Shown here one piece after another: positions 18,720 through 27,840 of a stretch of 64,000 nt of DNA. The notes beneath the pieces were generated by a model. The model saw nothing but the letters and a program-made list of their open reading frames with translations. It ran no database searches and was not told where the DNA came from. Source of the DNA: Paraburkholderia sp. BL23I1N1 (GTDB lineage Bacteria; Pseudomonadota; Gammaproteobacteria; Burkholderiales; Burkholderiaceae); contig NZ_RAPV01000001.1 in NCBI RefSeq assembly GCF_003610295.1, positions 4,898,001-4,962,000 of the forward strand, given 5' to 3'. Both the position numbers and the translations under genes were made by a program. The stretch's first letter is position 1. Each line of letters starts with the position of its first letter.

Positions 18720-19565
18720 ATGGCAAGAATCATTGGTGGAATCGGCACGTCGCATGTGCCCACTATCGGCATGGCGTACGACAAGGGCAAGCAGAACGAC
18801 TCCGCGTGGGCGCCGCTTTTCAAAGGCTACGAACCGGTGGCCAACTGGCTTGCCGAGCGTAAGCCGGACGTGATGGTGATGTTCTACAACGACCATGCCA
18901 ACAGCTTCTTCTTCGATTGCTATCCGACCTTTGCGTTAGGGGTGTCGGGCAACCATACATTTGCGGACGAAGGCGCGGGCAAGCGCCCATTGCCGGACAT
19001 TGACGGTCATCCCGATCTCGCGATCCACATCGCGGAGCAGCGCGTCAACGACGAGTTCGATCTGACGATCTTCCAGGACCGGGCACTCGATCACGGATGC
19101 AATTCGCCGCTCTCGCTGATGTTGCCGCATGACGGCGGCTGGCCGATGTCGCTCGTGCCGATGGAAGTCAACGTGCTGCAATATCCGCTGCCCACCGCGA
19201 ACCGCTGCTATCGCCTGGGTCAGGCGCTGCGCCGCGCGATCGAATCGTTCGAGCAGGATCTGGACGTGGTGGTGGTCGGCACGGGCGGTCTGTCTCACCA
19301 GGTCCACGGGGAGCGAAGCGGTTTCAACAATACCGATTGGGACATGGAGTTCCTCGATCTGATCGTTCTTGACCCGCAGCGTCTCGCCGCAATGAAGCAT
19401 GTCGATTATGTGCGCCTCGGCGGCGCGGAGAGTGTGGAGACGATCATGTGGCTCGCCATGCGCGGCGCGCTGGGGTCGACGGTTCGTGAACTACATCGCA
19501 GCTATTACCTTGCGACGAGCACCGCGATGGCCGTGACCCTCTACGAAGGCGAGGTGACGCAATGA
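18720..19565 (+). CDS. galA: Gallate/protocatechuate extradiol dioxygenase, catalytic LigB-like part
   Basis: 281 residues from ATG 18720; the open frame extends upstream without family similarity. It starts MARIIGGIGTSHVPTIG with His12 and has YNDHANSFFFD with His59; both are Fe(II) ligands of the type II extradiol fold. LDHGCNSPLSLML and GTGGLSHQVHGERSGFNNTDWD are conserved in GalA/LigB/DesB. It opens the ring of gallate or protocatechuate. In Pseudomonas putida GalA one chain holds this domain plus a LigA-like C-terminus. Here the two parts are separate frames joined by ATGA at 19562-19565. Gallate is favoured by galBCD at 6.4-9.0 kb. This piece looks intact. Confidence 0.85.
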   Translation: MARIIGGIGTSHVPTIGMAYDKGKQNDSAWAPLFKGYEPVANWLAERKPDVMVMFYNDHANSFFFDCYPTFALGVSGNHTFADEGAGKRPLPDIDGHPDLAIHIAEQRVNDEFDLTIFQDRALDHGCNSPLSLMLPHDGGWPMSLVPMEVNVLQYPLPTANRCYRLGQALRRAIESFEQDLDVVVVGTGGLSHQVHGERSGFNNTDWDMEFLDLIVLDPQRLAAMKHVDYVRLGGAESVETIMWLAMRGALGSTVRELHRSYYLATSTAMAVTLYEGEVTQ

Positions 19566-19920
19566 ACCCGCAACTGATCGGTACCGAGGAATTGACGGGG
19601 ACGTACCCGTTCGATATTCGCCAGAGCATCAAGGCGATGTGTCTGAACCGCTTTTTCTGGCAGATGCGTGAAGCGCCGGCTCGCACGCTCTGGCTGGAGA
19701 ACCGGGTCGCTGCCTACGACGCGGCCAACCTGACGGCGGAAGAACGCGCGCTCGTCGACAACACCGACTGGATCGGCATGATCCGTTATGGCGTGTGTTT
19801 CTTCGTCCTCGAAAATTTGCACGCGTGGTGAAGATCACGAACCTCGGCATGCACGCCAGCATGCGAGGCGAAACACTCGAAGCGTTTCTGAAGACGCGCA
19901 GGGTACCGGAAGCCGTCTAA
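19562..19920 (+). pseudogene. galA: LigA-like C-terminal part of GalA, frameshifted
   Basis: The frame from ATG 19562 stops at 19831, giving 89 residues with the LigA-like block TGTYPFDIRQSIKAMCLNRF and DWIGMIRYGVCFFVLE. After the A4T3 run at 19812-19818 the homologous reading continues in another frame: KITNLGMHASMRGETLEAFL up to TAA 19918-19920, which matches the expected C-terminus of GalA as I remember it. One missing base in the A/T run explains it. The full product would be about 119 residues. The lost tail covers the conserved NL-x-MHASMRG segment. The cause is either a real mutation or a homopolymer sequencing error. Confidence 0.75.
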
Positions 19921-20031
19921 GGCGACTCGACGCTGCGCCGCATCTTTTTAGCGGTTTTTCATTTCCATACCGAGAAGACCCTGGATTCGTCAGAACGCCG
20001 GGGCGGGACACTATTTTCTCCGGAGACACGC

Positions 20032-21382
20032 ATGAAATCTGCAGACTCAGTCGACATCAAGGCGTTTATCGATGCACGCAAGGTGTCGGCGTACCAGTGG
20101 CTGGTCCTGGTTCTATGTTTTCTGATCGTCATGATGGACGGTCTGGATACAGCCGTCATGGGTTTTGTCGCGCCCGTCATCATGCATGATGCATGACTGG
20201 AGTGTCAGCCGGGCCGCCTTCGGTCCGGTGATGAGCGCCGCGATGGTCGGCCTCGCGATCGGCGCGCTGGCCGCGGGACCGATTGCCGATCGGATCGGGC
20301 GAAAGAAAGTACTGGTTGCCTCCGTGCTCTGCTTTGGATTCTTCAGCCTGCTTTGCGCCTTCGCTGCCTCCCCCGTGCAACTCGTCACGCTGCGCTTTCT
20401 GACGGGCCTGGGTCTGGGCGCCGCGATGCCGAACTCGACCACTCTGCTCTCCGAATACGTACCGTCACGCAGCCGCTCGCTGCTGCTCACGATCATGTTC
20501 ACTGGTTTCAACTTTGGATCCGGTGCTGGTGGATTCGTGGCGGCTTCGCTGATTCCGCACTTCGGCTGGCGCGCGGTGTTCATGTTCGGCGGCGTCTTGC
20601 CGATCCTTAGCGTTCCATTGCTGCTGTGGCTGCTGCCCGAGTCCGCGCGCTTGATGCTGGTGCGCAAGATGCCGACGCAGCGCATCGCGGCAACGCTCGG
20701 CCGCGTGTGCGGACATGTGTTCGGTCAGGACGTGCGCTTCACCGCGCCCGAACCGGTGATCGCTGCGAAGGCGCCGGTGCGCATGCTGTTCGCGGACGGC
20801 TACGCGTTCAGCACACTAATGCTGTGGCTCACGTACTTCATGGGCCTGCTAATCATCTATCTGCTGACCGGCTGGCTGCCCACGCTGATCAAGGACGCCG
20901 GCTTGCCCGTCGAACGTGCTGCCGCGATCACCGGCATGTTCCAATTGGGTGGCACCGTGGGCGCCGTGGCGGTCGGCTTCGCGATGGACCGGTTGGATCG
21001 CAATGCGGTAATCGGCGCGGCGTATCTGCTCGGCGGCGTGTTTATCTTCGCGCTCGGCATGGGCACGCTCAAGTCGAACCTGTTGCCGGTTCTCGTCACC
21101 TGTGCCGGCTTTTTCATGAGCGGCGCGCAGACCGGTCTCAATGCACTCGCGCCGACCTGCTATCCGACTCGTGCCCGTGCAACCGGTGTGAGCTGGATGC
21201 TGGGGTTCGGGCGGCTCGGCGGCATTCTCGGCTCGCTTGTGGGTGGTGCATTGCTCTCGCTGGGATTCAGTTTCGAAACCGTGTTCGCGGTGCTCGCGGT
21301 GCCCGCGCTGATTGCTGCCGCGGCGATCGTCATGAATCGCCTTGCGCTGCGTTTTATCACCAGTCCGGTGGCCGATGCGTGA
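20032..21382 (+). pseudogene. Aromatic-acid:H+ symporter (AAHS MFS, GalT/PcaK-like), broken by a 7-bp duplication
   Basis: The start ATG 20032 follows CGGAGACACGC. The frame reads MKSADSVDIKAFIDARKVS, then TM1 with the AAHS signature FLIVMMDGLDTAVMGFVAPV, and stops at 20194-20196. The remaining about 395 residues (DWSVSRAAFGPVMSAAMVGL, GPIADRIGRKKVL, further TM segments to 21382) are in another frame. The break is an exact tandem copy of ATGCATG (20182-20188 and 20189-20195). Removing one copy restores a 447-residue transporter of normal length with IMHDWSVSR across the joint. Its place after the dioxygenase suggests uptake of gallate or a related acid. Confidence 0.85.
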
Positions 21383-21467
21383 ACGTGTCCGTTGCAGCTT
21401 CATGCCTCCGCGCATGGATGGTTGCGGGTAGGGCATCCCTGAGTTGAACGAGTAGAAGGAGAGAGAC

Positions 21468-22010
21468 ATGAGTGGAGATTTCAGCGTGAGCGGAAGTGGG
21501 CTAACTACGGGTGTGACGTCGAATGTGGCGGAATGGCCCAACCGCACGGCGATGATTCGCGCGGGGGTGACCGGCGGCTTGATCGGCGCCGTGATCATCT
21601 GGATTTACGAAGCGCTCGTCTGGGTAGGCGCGCAGCACCTGATGCCGTTGGCGGGCATTCCACGCAATGCGACCGGACTCGTGTTCGGCAAAGAGGTGCA
21701 GGAGTCGCTCGGCGTGGGGGCCTATATCGTCGGCACGGGTGTTCACTTTGTCTTCGCCTCCGCGTGGGGCGTGCTGTTCGCGGCGATCTGGCCGTACTTT
21801 CGGCGGCGCGGATACGAAGCGACTTTTGTGGCGCTGTTTTACGCGGTTGTTGCGTGGATCGCGATGCACGTGGCGATCATGATCGCCTCCGATAACCACC
21901 CGAACTACTACGACCCGGCTGTGATCATTGGCGGCTTCATGTCCCATATCTTCTTCACCGTCCCCCTGGCCTTGACGGTCAAGCGGCTGCTGCAATCACG
22001 AGGGCAATAG
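21468..22010 (+). CDS. Multi-span inner-membrane protein of unknown function
   Basis: 180 residues with AGAAGGAGAGAGAC just before ATG 21468. About four hydrophobic segments can be seen, near 30-50, 78-100, 110-132 and 145-170. It has short loops and a cytoplasmic-looking basic end (KRLLQSRGQ). No family motif is recognised. It lies between the broken transporter gene and a broken porin, in the same direction, and may belong to that module. Confidence 0.7.
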   Translation: MSGDFSVSGSGLTTGVTSNVAEWPNRTAMIRAGVTGGLIGAVIIWIYEALVWVGAQHLMPLAGIPRNATGLVFGKEVQESLGVGAYIVGTGVHFVFASAWGVLFAAIWPYFRRRGYEATFVALFYAVVAWIAMHVAIMIASDNHPNYYDPAVIIGGFMSHIFFTVPLALTVKRLLQSRGQ

Positions 22011-22090
22011 CGTCCGGGCTTGAGGAAGCTTGGGCAACCGTGCCGATAGAAAAGAATTTCAACAACGCGTATGAATTGGAGATCTGCAGA

Positions 22091-23311
22091 ATGAATAAAG
22101 GTATCAGGCGAGTAGACGTTGTGTTGTTCGGGGCGGCGATCGCGGCTTCCATGCCGGCTTTCGCGCAAAGCAGCGTCACGTTATACGGCATCGTCGACAA
22201 CGGCATTTCCTATACGAACAATCAGTCGACCCTCGGCACCACCAGCGGAGGAAAGTCGGCGGTCAAAATGACACCTGGCGTATGGGCGGGCAGCCGCTTC
22301 GGCCTGAAAGGCGGCGAGGATCTGGGCGGCAACACCAAGGCGATCTTTCAGCTCGAGTCCGGCTTCAATTCGGCAAACGGTGGCCAGCAATACACCAATG
22401 CGATGTTCGGCCGCCAGGCGTGGGTCGGCGTGACCAACCCGGCGTACGGTACGTTCACGGCGGGCCGCCAATACGCTTCGTATTACCAACTACTCTCGCC
22501 GTATGGCCCGACCACCTGGATCACAGGCTACTACGGCGCGCATCCCGGCGATATCGACGGCCTCGACACGATCTACTGTGCGAACAACACGCTGGAGTAC
22601 ACGTCGCCGAAGATGTATGGCCTGACGGTGAGCGGCTCGTATTCGCTGGGCGGCGTGGCGGGCAGCACGAACCTGGGCTCCACCTGGTCGACCGCGGTTC
22701 AGTATGCAATGGGCCCGGTGGGCTTCGCGGTCGGTTTCTCGCGGATCAACAATTCGACCGCGGGCGGCGGCGCGTGGGGCGCGGATTCGACCACCACGAA
22801 TGGCGGCTCGCAGATCGGCGTTTCCGCGCTGACAAACTGCTTTCAGACCGCGCGGGCATAACAGCGTTTCGCGGTGGGCGGTGGTTACACGTTCAATAGC
22901 GCGTGGGATGTCACGGCGACCTATTCGAACGTTCAGTACATTCCGGGCAGCGGCTCGAAGTTCCACGACACCGCGATCTTCAATACCGGTGGTCTCGTTC
23001 TGCACTGGAAGCCGGCTGTTACGTGGGATTTCGGCGCGGGCTACAGCTATACCCGTGCCACGCGCGCGAACGGCATTCAGGACAACGCGCAATACCACCA
23101 GTTCAATCTCTCGGAGTATTGCTCGCTGTCCAAGCGCACGGGTTTGTACGCGCTCGAGGCCTATCAGAAGGCGAAGGGCAAGACGTTGGGAACCAGCGGG
23201 GCCGGGCAGATCATCGATGCCACGGCGGCACTCGGCGATGGCTATAACAGTGCGCCGTCGTCCTCCGGCAGTCAGTTTGCGGTTGGTGTGGGCATTGTTC
23301 ACCGGTTCTGA
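22091..23311 (+). pseudogene. GBP-type porin with an internal stop codon
   Basis: ATG 22091 begins a signal peptide ending at AFA, and the mature start is QSSVTLYGIVDNGISYTNN. Porin blocks run normally (FGLKGGEDLGGNTKAIFQLE, FGRQAWVGVTNPAYGTFTAG) to TAA 22859-22861, codon 257. The same frame then continues without another stop, QRFAVGGGYTFNSAWDVTAT and on to a proper C-terminal strand VGVGIVHRF at 23311. The stop stands where Gln (CAA) would fit, a single C-to-T change. Full length would be about 406 residues. The outer-membrane barrel cannot form from the first part alone. It may have been the entry porin of the gallate-type module, like galP in P. putida by position only. Confidence 0.85.
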
Positions 23312-23331
23312 TTTGTTGTTTTTGCGGTGAG

Positions 23332-23365
23332 AAAGGCCGGGCGCAGTTCACGCCCGGCCTTTTTT
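23332..23365 (+). terminator. Rho-independent terminator
   Basis: GGCCGGGCG/CGCCCGGCC, a perfect 9-bp stem extended by AAA/TTT, with a 7-base loop, followed by six Ts. It ends the upper gallate-type module and porin. Confidence 0.9.
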
Positions 23366-23507
23366 CTTTTCCGTGGACGGTTGCATGGCCGTGTGCCGCC
23401 TACCTGAACCTATTACATCGGAGGTAATTGGCGAGCCGCGCCCGCACGCCTAATCTTCGGTCATCGCGCAACTCATTCCGAGCGGCGCATACGACCGAGG
23501 TCATATC

Positions 23508-24056
23508 ATGTCGACGTTTCACATTCATACGATTGAATCCGCACCCGAACAATCGAAGCCGGTATTGCGGCAGCTCGAGCAGAACTTCGGCCTTGTCCCG
23601 AACATCGCGGGCGCAATGGCTGAATCGCCGGTGCTGATCGGCGGCTTCATCGGCATCTTCCAGAAAGTGCATTCGGGCACATTTACGGAAGCGCAGATAC
23701 AGGCCCTGTTGCTGACCAACGCAGTGACGAACGCGTGCTCATGGGCCGTGGCATTTCACACCGCGCTCGCGCTGAAAGAGGGCCTTTCACACACCGATGT
23801 CGAAGCGATTCGCGACGGCCGCGCACCGGCTGATAGCAAGCATGCGGCACTCTCGACCTTGACGAAAACAGCGATCGAAAAGCGCGGACACCTGAATGAC
23901 CGTGACGTGAACCAGTTTATCGAGGCGGGTTTTCGCCAGGACCAGGTGCTCGAAGTACTCACGGTGCTGGCTGCTTCTACTATCACGAACTACGCCGGCA
24001 ACATCACCAATCCTCCGCTCGAAGCACGTTTCCAGGAGTATGCCTGGACCGCATAG
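23508..24056 (+). CDS. Carboxymuconolactone-decarboxylase/AhpD-family protein
   Basis: 182 residues. It shows the helical CMD pattern: EQNFGLVPNIAGAMAESP, a central helix LLLTNAVTNACSWAVAFHT, and a C-terminal TITNYAGNITNPPLE. The usual redox site of AhpD-like members is C-x-x-C followed by His; here only one Cys stays (CSWA...H), so classical disulfide chemistry is doubtful. Such single-Cys members are often annotated as peroxidase-related. An XRE regulator follows in the same direction. Role unknown. Confidence 0.8.
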   Translation: MSTFHIHTIESAPEQSKPVLRQLEQNFGLVPNIAGAMAESPVLIGGFIGIFQKVHSGTFTEAQIQALLLTNAVTNACSWAVAFHTALALKEGLSHTDVEAIRDGRAPADSKHAALSTLTKTAIEKRGHLNDRDVNQFIEAGFRQDQVLEVLTVLAASTITNYAGNITNPPLEARFQEYAWTA

Positions 24057-24198
24057 GTCTCGTCCTGAAGGGTCGTTCAGCAACAGGGAGTATGCTGAAC
24101 GACACGATTCGAACGACCCGCTGGCGCCGGACATCCACGATGCTCCGGCACCACCGGTCACCCAACCCGATCCATATCGACTTGCGGATAAGAGACCG

Positions 24199-25056
24199 AT
24201 GAATCCTGCGAATCCCGAAAGGAAGACGCCGCCGAATGATCTCGGTGCATTGTTGCGTCACTGGAGAGACATGCGCGGTATCAGCCAGTTGGACTTGTCG
24301 TTCAACGCGGGCGTCTCGCAGCGGCACATCAGTTTTATCGAAAGCGGACGCAGCGTGCCGAGCCGTCAGATGCTGATGGATATCGCCCAGACGCTCGACA
24401 TTCCTCTGCGCGAACGCAACACACTGCTACTGGCAGCGGGCTATGCGCCCATGTATGCCGAGAGCGCCTGGAACGCGCAGGAAATGCAGAGCGTGACCCA
24501 TGCACTCGGGCGAATGTTGCGGCAGCACGAGCCGTTTCCCGCGCTCGTCATGGATCGCTACTGGAACGTGCTGATGACCAACGAATCGGCACCGCGGTTC
24601 TTCAATTGCTTTATCGACATGGCTGCGCGCAAGGGGCCGCGCAATATGTTGCATCTGATTTTCGATCCGGACGGATTGCGTCCTTTCGTTGCCGATTGGC
24701 AAGCGGTGGCGAATAGCCTGATTCAGCGTGTCTATCGGGAGTCGGTCGGTCGCATGGTCGACGATCAGACGCGTGAGTTGCTTGCCGCATTGCGCGCCTA
24801 TCCTGACGTGCAAACGGACTTGCAGGCTTCGCAGAGCCCCTCGGGAGCAGGGGCCGTTGCTGCGGGCATGCCGGTGATACCGCTCGGCTTCGTCAGGGAC
24901 GGCAAGGTTCTGAACTACTTTTCAATGGTCGCCACCGTGGGCACGCCGCGAACCGTCGCCGCGCAGGAACTGCGTATCGAATGCATGTTCCCCGCCGACG
25001 ACGAGACGGAAGCGCGTCATCTCGAGATGATCAACGTGGTCCCGCAACAGTACTGA
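24199..25056 (+). CDS. XRE-family regulator with MmyB-like ligand domain
   Basis: 285 residues from ATG 24199; the frame is open from 24040 but that part lacks family features and overlaps the preceding gene. The N-terminal HTH (about 14-70) contains LLRHWRDMRGISQLDLSFNA and VSQRHISFIESGRSVPSRQM. The rest (about 95-280) is the MmyB-like ligand-binding domain, with PALVMDRYWNVLMTNESAPR and a late VATVGTPRTVAAQELRIEC. This family often controls neighbouring oxidoreductase or CMD genes. It probably regulates the CMD gene at 23508. It converges on a porin. Confidence 0.88.
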   Translation: MNPANPERKTPPNDLGALLRHWRDMRGISQLDLSFNAGVSQRHISFIESGRSVPSRQMLMDIAQTLDIPLRERNTLLLAAGYAPMYAESAWNAQEMQSVTHALGRMLRQHEPFPALVMDRYWNVLMTNESAPRFFNCFIDMAARKGPRNMLHLIFDPDGLRPFVADWQAVANSLIQRVYRESVGRMVDDQTRELLAALRAYPDVQTDLQASQSPSGAGAVAAGMPVIPLGFVRDGKVLNYFSMVATVGTPRTVAAQELRIECMFPADDETEARHLEMINVVPQQY

Positions 25057-25072
25057 GCGCCGCCCGAACCCG

Positions 25073-26266
25073 TTAGAACCGGTGCCGCAAGCCAATACTC
25101 ACAATTGCCTGCGACTGCGTGTCCGACGAGTGGCTATTGCCCTTGTCGCTGACCGATGCGGTCGCCGCGACCGGATTGCCGAGCGCATCCAGCGTCATAC
25201 CGGCCGCGTGCTGATAGCCGCCCATCAGATAGACCGTGGAGCGTTTGGACACGTTGTACTGCGCGCCGAGCGTGACGTTGTGATATTGCGCGCGCTCATC
25301 CACGCCTTCCACTTCGCCGCCGCGCGTGTAGCTATACCCTGCGAACAGTTGCACGGCCGGGCGGATCGTCCACTGTCCGAATACGCCTGCGATGTTGAAC
25401 GTCGCATGTCCGTTGAACAATGAATCGGCACCCGAGCGGTATTGCACGTTGCTGTAGTTCAAGCCGACGATGGCCGGGCCAAAATTGTACGTAGCTCCCG
25501 CGGCGACGATCTGTTGCGATTGCGCGCTTGCATAGCCTTCGTTGATCGACGAATTGAACAGACCGTCGTCCGTGCCGCTCCATTTGCCGTATGTCGAGTC
25601 TTTCGGTCCGCTCTTGCTGTTGTCCGAACGCTCGTAGCCGACGCCCACATGCAGCGGGCCGTTGCCGTATGCCGCGCCCACGCTCCATGTGTTCTGCTGC
25701 TTCAGGCTGCCTGGCTGACCACCGAAATCATATAACGTGCCGAACGTGAAGCCCGAGTAGTTCGCGCTCGTGTACTTGACCGAGTTGTTGACGCGCGCGG
25801 TCTGATCGAGATCGTCGATGTCGCCGGGATGCGCGCCATAGCCGCCAACCATCGCGACCGGCGCAACCGGCGCGACGAAGTCGTTCAGCGAGGTGTACTG
25901 GCGGCCGAGCGTGATCGTGCCGTATTGCTGGCTGCCCACGCCGACGAACGCCTGGCGGCCGAACAACCCACCGTTCTGGCCCGTCTTGCCGTTCGTGATG
26001 TCGAAGCCGTCTTCAAGCAGGAACAGGGCGTTCCAGCCACCGCCAAGATCTTCCTGGCCCTTGATGCCAAAGCGGCTGCCGGAGAGGTTGCCACTCGTCA
26101 TCGCGACGTTCGAGTGTCCTGTGTACGCGCCGGGGGAGCCGGTGCGCTCGTTGCTGCGATACGTGATACCGGCGTCGACGATGCCGTACAGCATGACGGA
26201 ACTCTGCGCGGACGCGATCCCCGCGAAAGACAACAGGAGGGGTGCAGCAATCAATTGCTTTTTCAT
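25073..26266 (-). CDS. Gram-negative porin (GBP type)
   Basis: 397 residues. The signal peptide ends at ASA, and the mature start is QSSVMLYGIVDAGITYRSN. FGIKGQEDLGGGWNALFLLE, FGRQAFVGVGSQQYGTITLG and the HPGDIDDLD loop place it in the Burkholderia trimeric porin group. The C-terminus is VSIGLRHRF. Its start lies about 180 bases from the stop of the gluconate-type dehydrogenase operon and points the same way, so it may be read together with it or alone. It looks intact. Confidence 0.93.
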   Translation of the reverse strand: MKKQLIAAPLLLSFAGIASAQSSVMLYGIVDAGITYRSNERTGSPGAYTGHSNVAMTSGNLSGSRFGIKGQEDLGGGWNALFLLEDGFDITNGKTGQNGGLFGRQAFVGVGSQQYGTITLGRQYTSLNDFVAPVAPVAMVGGYGAHPGDIDDLDQTARVNNSVKYTSANYSGFTFGTLYDFGGQPGSLKQQNTWSVGAAYGNGPLHVGVGYERSDNSKSGPKDSTYGKWSGTDDGLFNSSINEGYASAQSQQIVAAGATYNFGPAIVGLNYSNVQYRSGADSLFNGHATFNIAGVFGQWTIRPAVQLFAGYSYTRGGEVEGVDERAQYHNVTLGAQYNVSKRSTVYLMGGYQHAAGMTLDALGNPVAATASVSDKGNSHSSDTQSQAIVSIGLRHRF

Positions 26267-26445
26267 CGGTGTTATAGCTTGGTTGGATCGTCTATCTCAG
26301 GTCGCCTGCATGGCGATTTCTCTTTTTCCGCGCGCACGCAATCCGCTCCTGAGCGAAGGAGCCGATTGCGTGAAGCGGGGGAAGCGGCTTGCGTGCCCCT
26401 TGCCGCGCGCTCCGATTGCGAGCGCGTTGCAAGGGCGGCGTAATG

Positions 26446-27840
26446 TCAGTGGCCGAGCGAAGTGAGTGCCGCGCCGGGCGGCATCTCGGGCGCACGCACC
26501 GTGACGGTCTTGCGGACCTTGGCGACATCCGTCGCGCTGACCGTCGAACCGGTGTTGCCCCAACTGTTGCGCACGAAGTTCGTGACGTCGGCGACTTCCT
26601 GATCGTTCAGGCGCCAGCCGAAGGCCGGCATCGTGAACGAAGACGGCGCGGTCTTTGTGCCTTCCAGCGTATTGCCGGTCAGCAGCACATGAATCAGCGA
26701 GGTTGCGTCCTTGCCCTGCACGACCGGATTGCCGCCCAGTGCCGGGAAAACGCGTGTGTAGCCACGGCCGTCGCTGCGATGGCAGGCGGTGCAATTATCG
26801 CGGTACACGGCAGCGCCGGGGGCGGTGGCGTCGCCGGTTCGCAGCGCGCGAGCCGCCGTATCGTTGTACACGTACGGCGTTTCCTTCGGATCGGTCGACG
26901 GCAGCGTCTTCAGGTAACGCGCGATCGCGCTCAGATCGGCATCGTTCATGTGCTGCATGCTGTGCTGCACGACGTCGGTCATGCCGCCGAATGCCGCGGT
27001 GTGCAGCGTGCGTCCGGTCTTCAGGAATTGCACGAGATCGGCTTCGCTCCACGAGCCGATGCCGGTGCGTGAATTGCCGCGCAGGCTCGACGGGGTCCAT
27101 CCGTCGATCGCCGCGCCGCCCGCGAGAAACTCGGCGCCGTCGAGATCGCTCAACGCGCGTTCCTGCATCGTCACCGCACGCGGTGTATGGCAGGCGCCGC
27201 AGTGGCCGAGACCCTGCACGAGGTAAGCACCGCGCGCGACTACCGGGTCGGCATAGTGCTTCGCATCGAACGTCACGGGATCAGGCGCGAACAGGTAACG
27301 CCAGATGCCGAGTGGCCAGCGCATCGACAACGGCCAGACGATATCGACCGGACGGTTCGCCTGGTTCACCGGCGCGACGCCATGCGTGAAGTACGCATAC
27401 AGCGCATGCATATCGTCTTTGCTCAGGCGTGCATACGACGGGTACGGCATCGCCGGATACAGCGTGTCGCCGTTCGGCCGCACGCCGGCACGCACCGCGC
27501 GATCGAACTGCGCGAAGGTCCAGGAGCCGATACCGGTGTTGCGATCGGGCGTGATGTTGGTCGAGTAGATCGCGCCGATCGGCGTGTCGAACTTCAGGCC
27601 GCCCGCGAAGGGCTTGCCCGATTGCGCCGTGTGACACGCAATGCAATCGCCGGTCCGCGCGAGGTATTCGCCGTGCGCGATCAGGGCCGTGTCGGATTGA
27701 GGTTGAGTTTGTGCTTGAGTTTGAGTTTGCGTCGCCGCTTGCGCGGCGAGCGGTGCGGACAACGCAGCAACCGCGCAGAACGACGCAGCGCTCACGCGCT
27801 TGAATGCCCGACCCAGGCGTTCGATATCGATCTTCTTCAT
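26446..27840 (-). CDS. Three-haem membrane-bound cytochrome c subunit of a gluconate-type dehydrogenase
   Basis: 464 residues from ATG 27838-27840, overlapping the flavoprotein stop by ATGA. The signal peptide ends at AQA. Three haem sites CIACH, CGACH and CTACH occur at the usual spacing (about residues 68, 212 and 348). Just after the signal is a Thr-Gln repeat (TQTQTQAQTQPQ) that looks like a flexible linker. The subunit passes electrons from the flavoprotein to ubiquinone at the outer face of the inner membrane. Alcohol-dehydrogenase cytochrome subunits are similar; the partner genes decide. Confidence 0.92.
   Translation of the reverse strand: MKKIDIERLGRAFKRVSAASFCAVAALSAPLAAQAATQTQTQAQTQPQSDTALIAHGEYLARTGDCIACHTAQSGKPFAGGLKFDTPIGAIYSTNITPDRNTGIGSWTFAQFDRAVRAGVRPNGDTLYPAMPYPSYARLSKDDMHALYAYFTHGVAPVNQANRPVDIVWPLSMRWPLGIWRYLFAPDPVTFDAKHYADPVVARGAYLVQGLGHCGACHTPRAVTMQERALSDLDGAEFLAGGAAIDGWTPSSLRGNSRTGIGSWSEADLVQFLKTGRTLHTAAFGGMTDVVQHSMQHMNDADLSAIARYLKTLPSTDPKETPYVYNDTAARALRTGDATAPGAAVYRDNCTACHRSDGRGYTRVFPALGGNPVVQGKDATSLIHVLLTGNTLEGTKTAPSSFTMPAFGWRLNDQEVADVTNFVRNSWGNTGSTVSATDVAKVRKTVTVRAPEMPPGAALTSLGH

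Noticed and set aside
18720..19920. Naming the split dioxygenase ligB/ligA (protocatechuate 4,5-dioxygenase)
   Set aside because: Gene order and the C-terminal blocks follow GalA and the window holds galB-type hydratase; kept as an alternative substrate only.
20182..20195. Programmed frameshift in the transporter
   Set aside because: A 7-bp exact duplication with an immediate stop is not a known shift signal.
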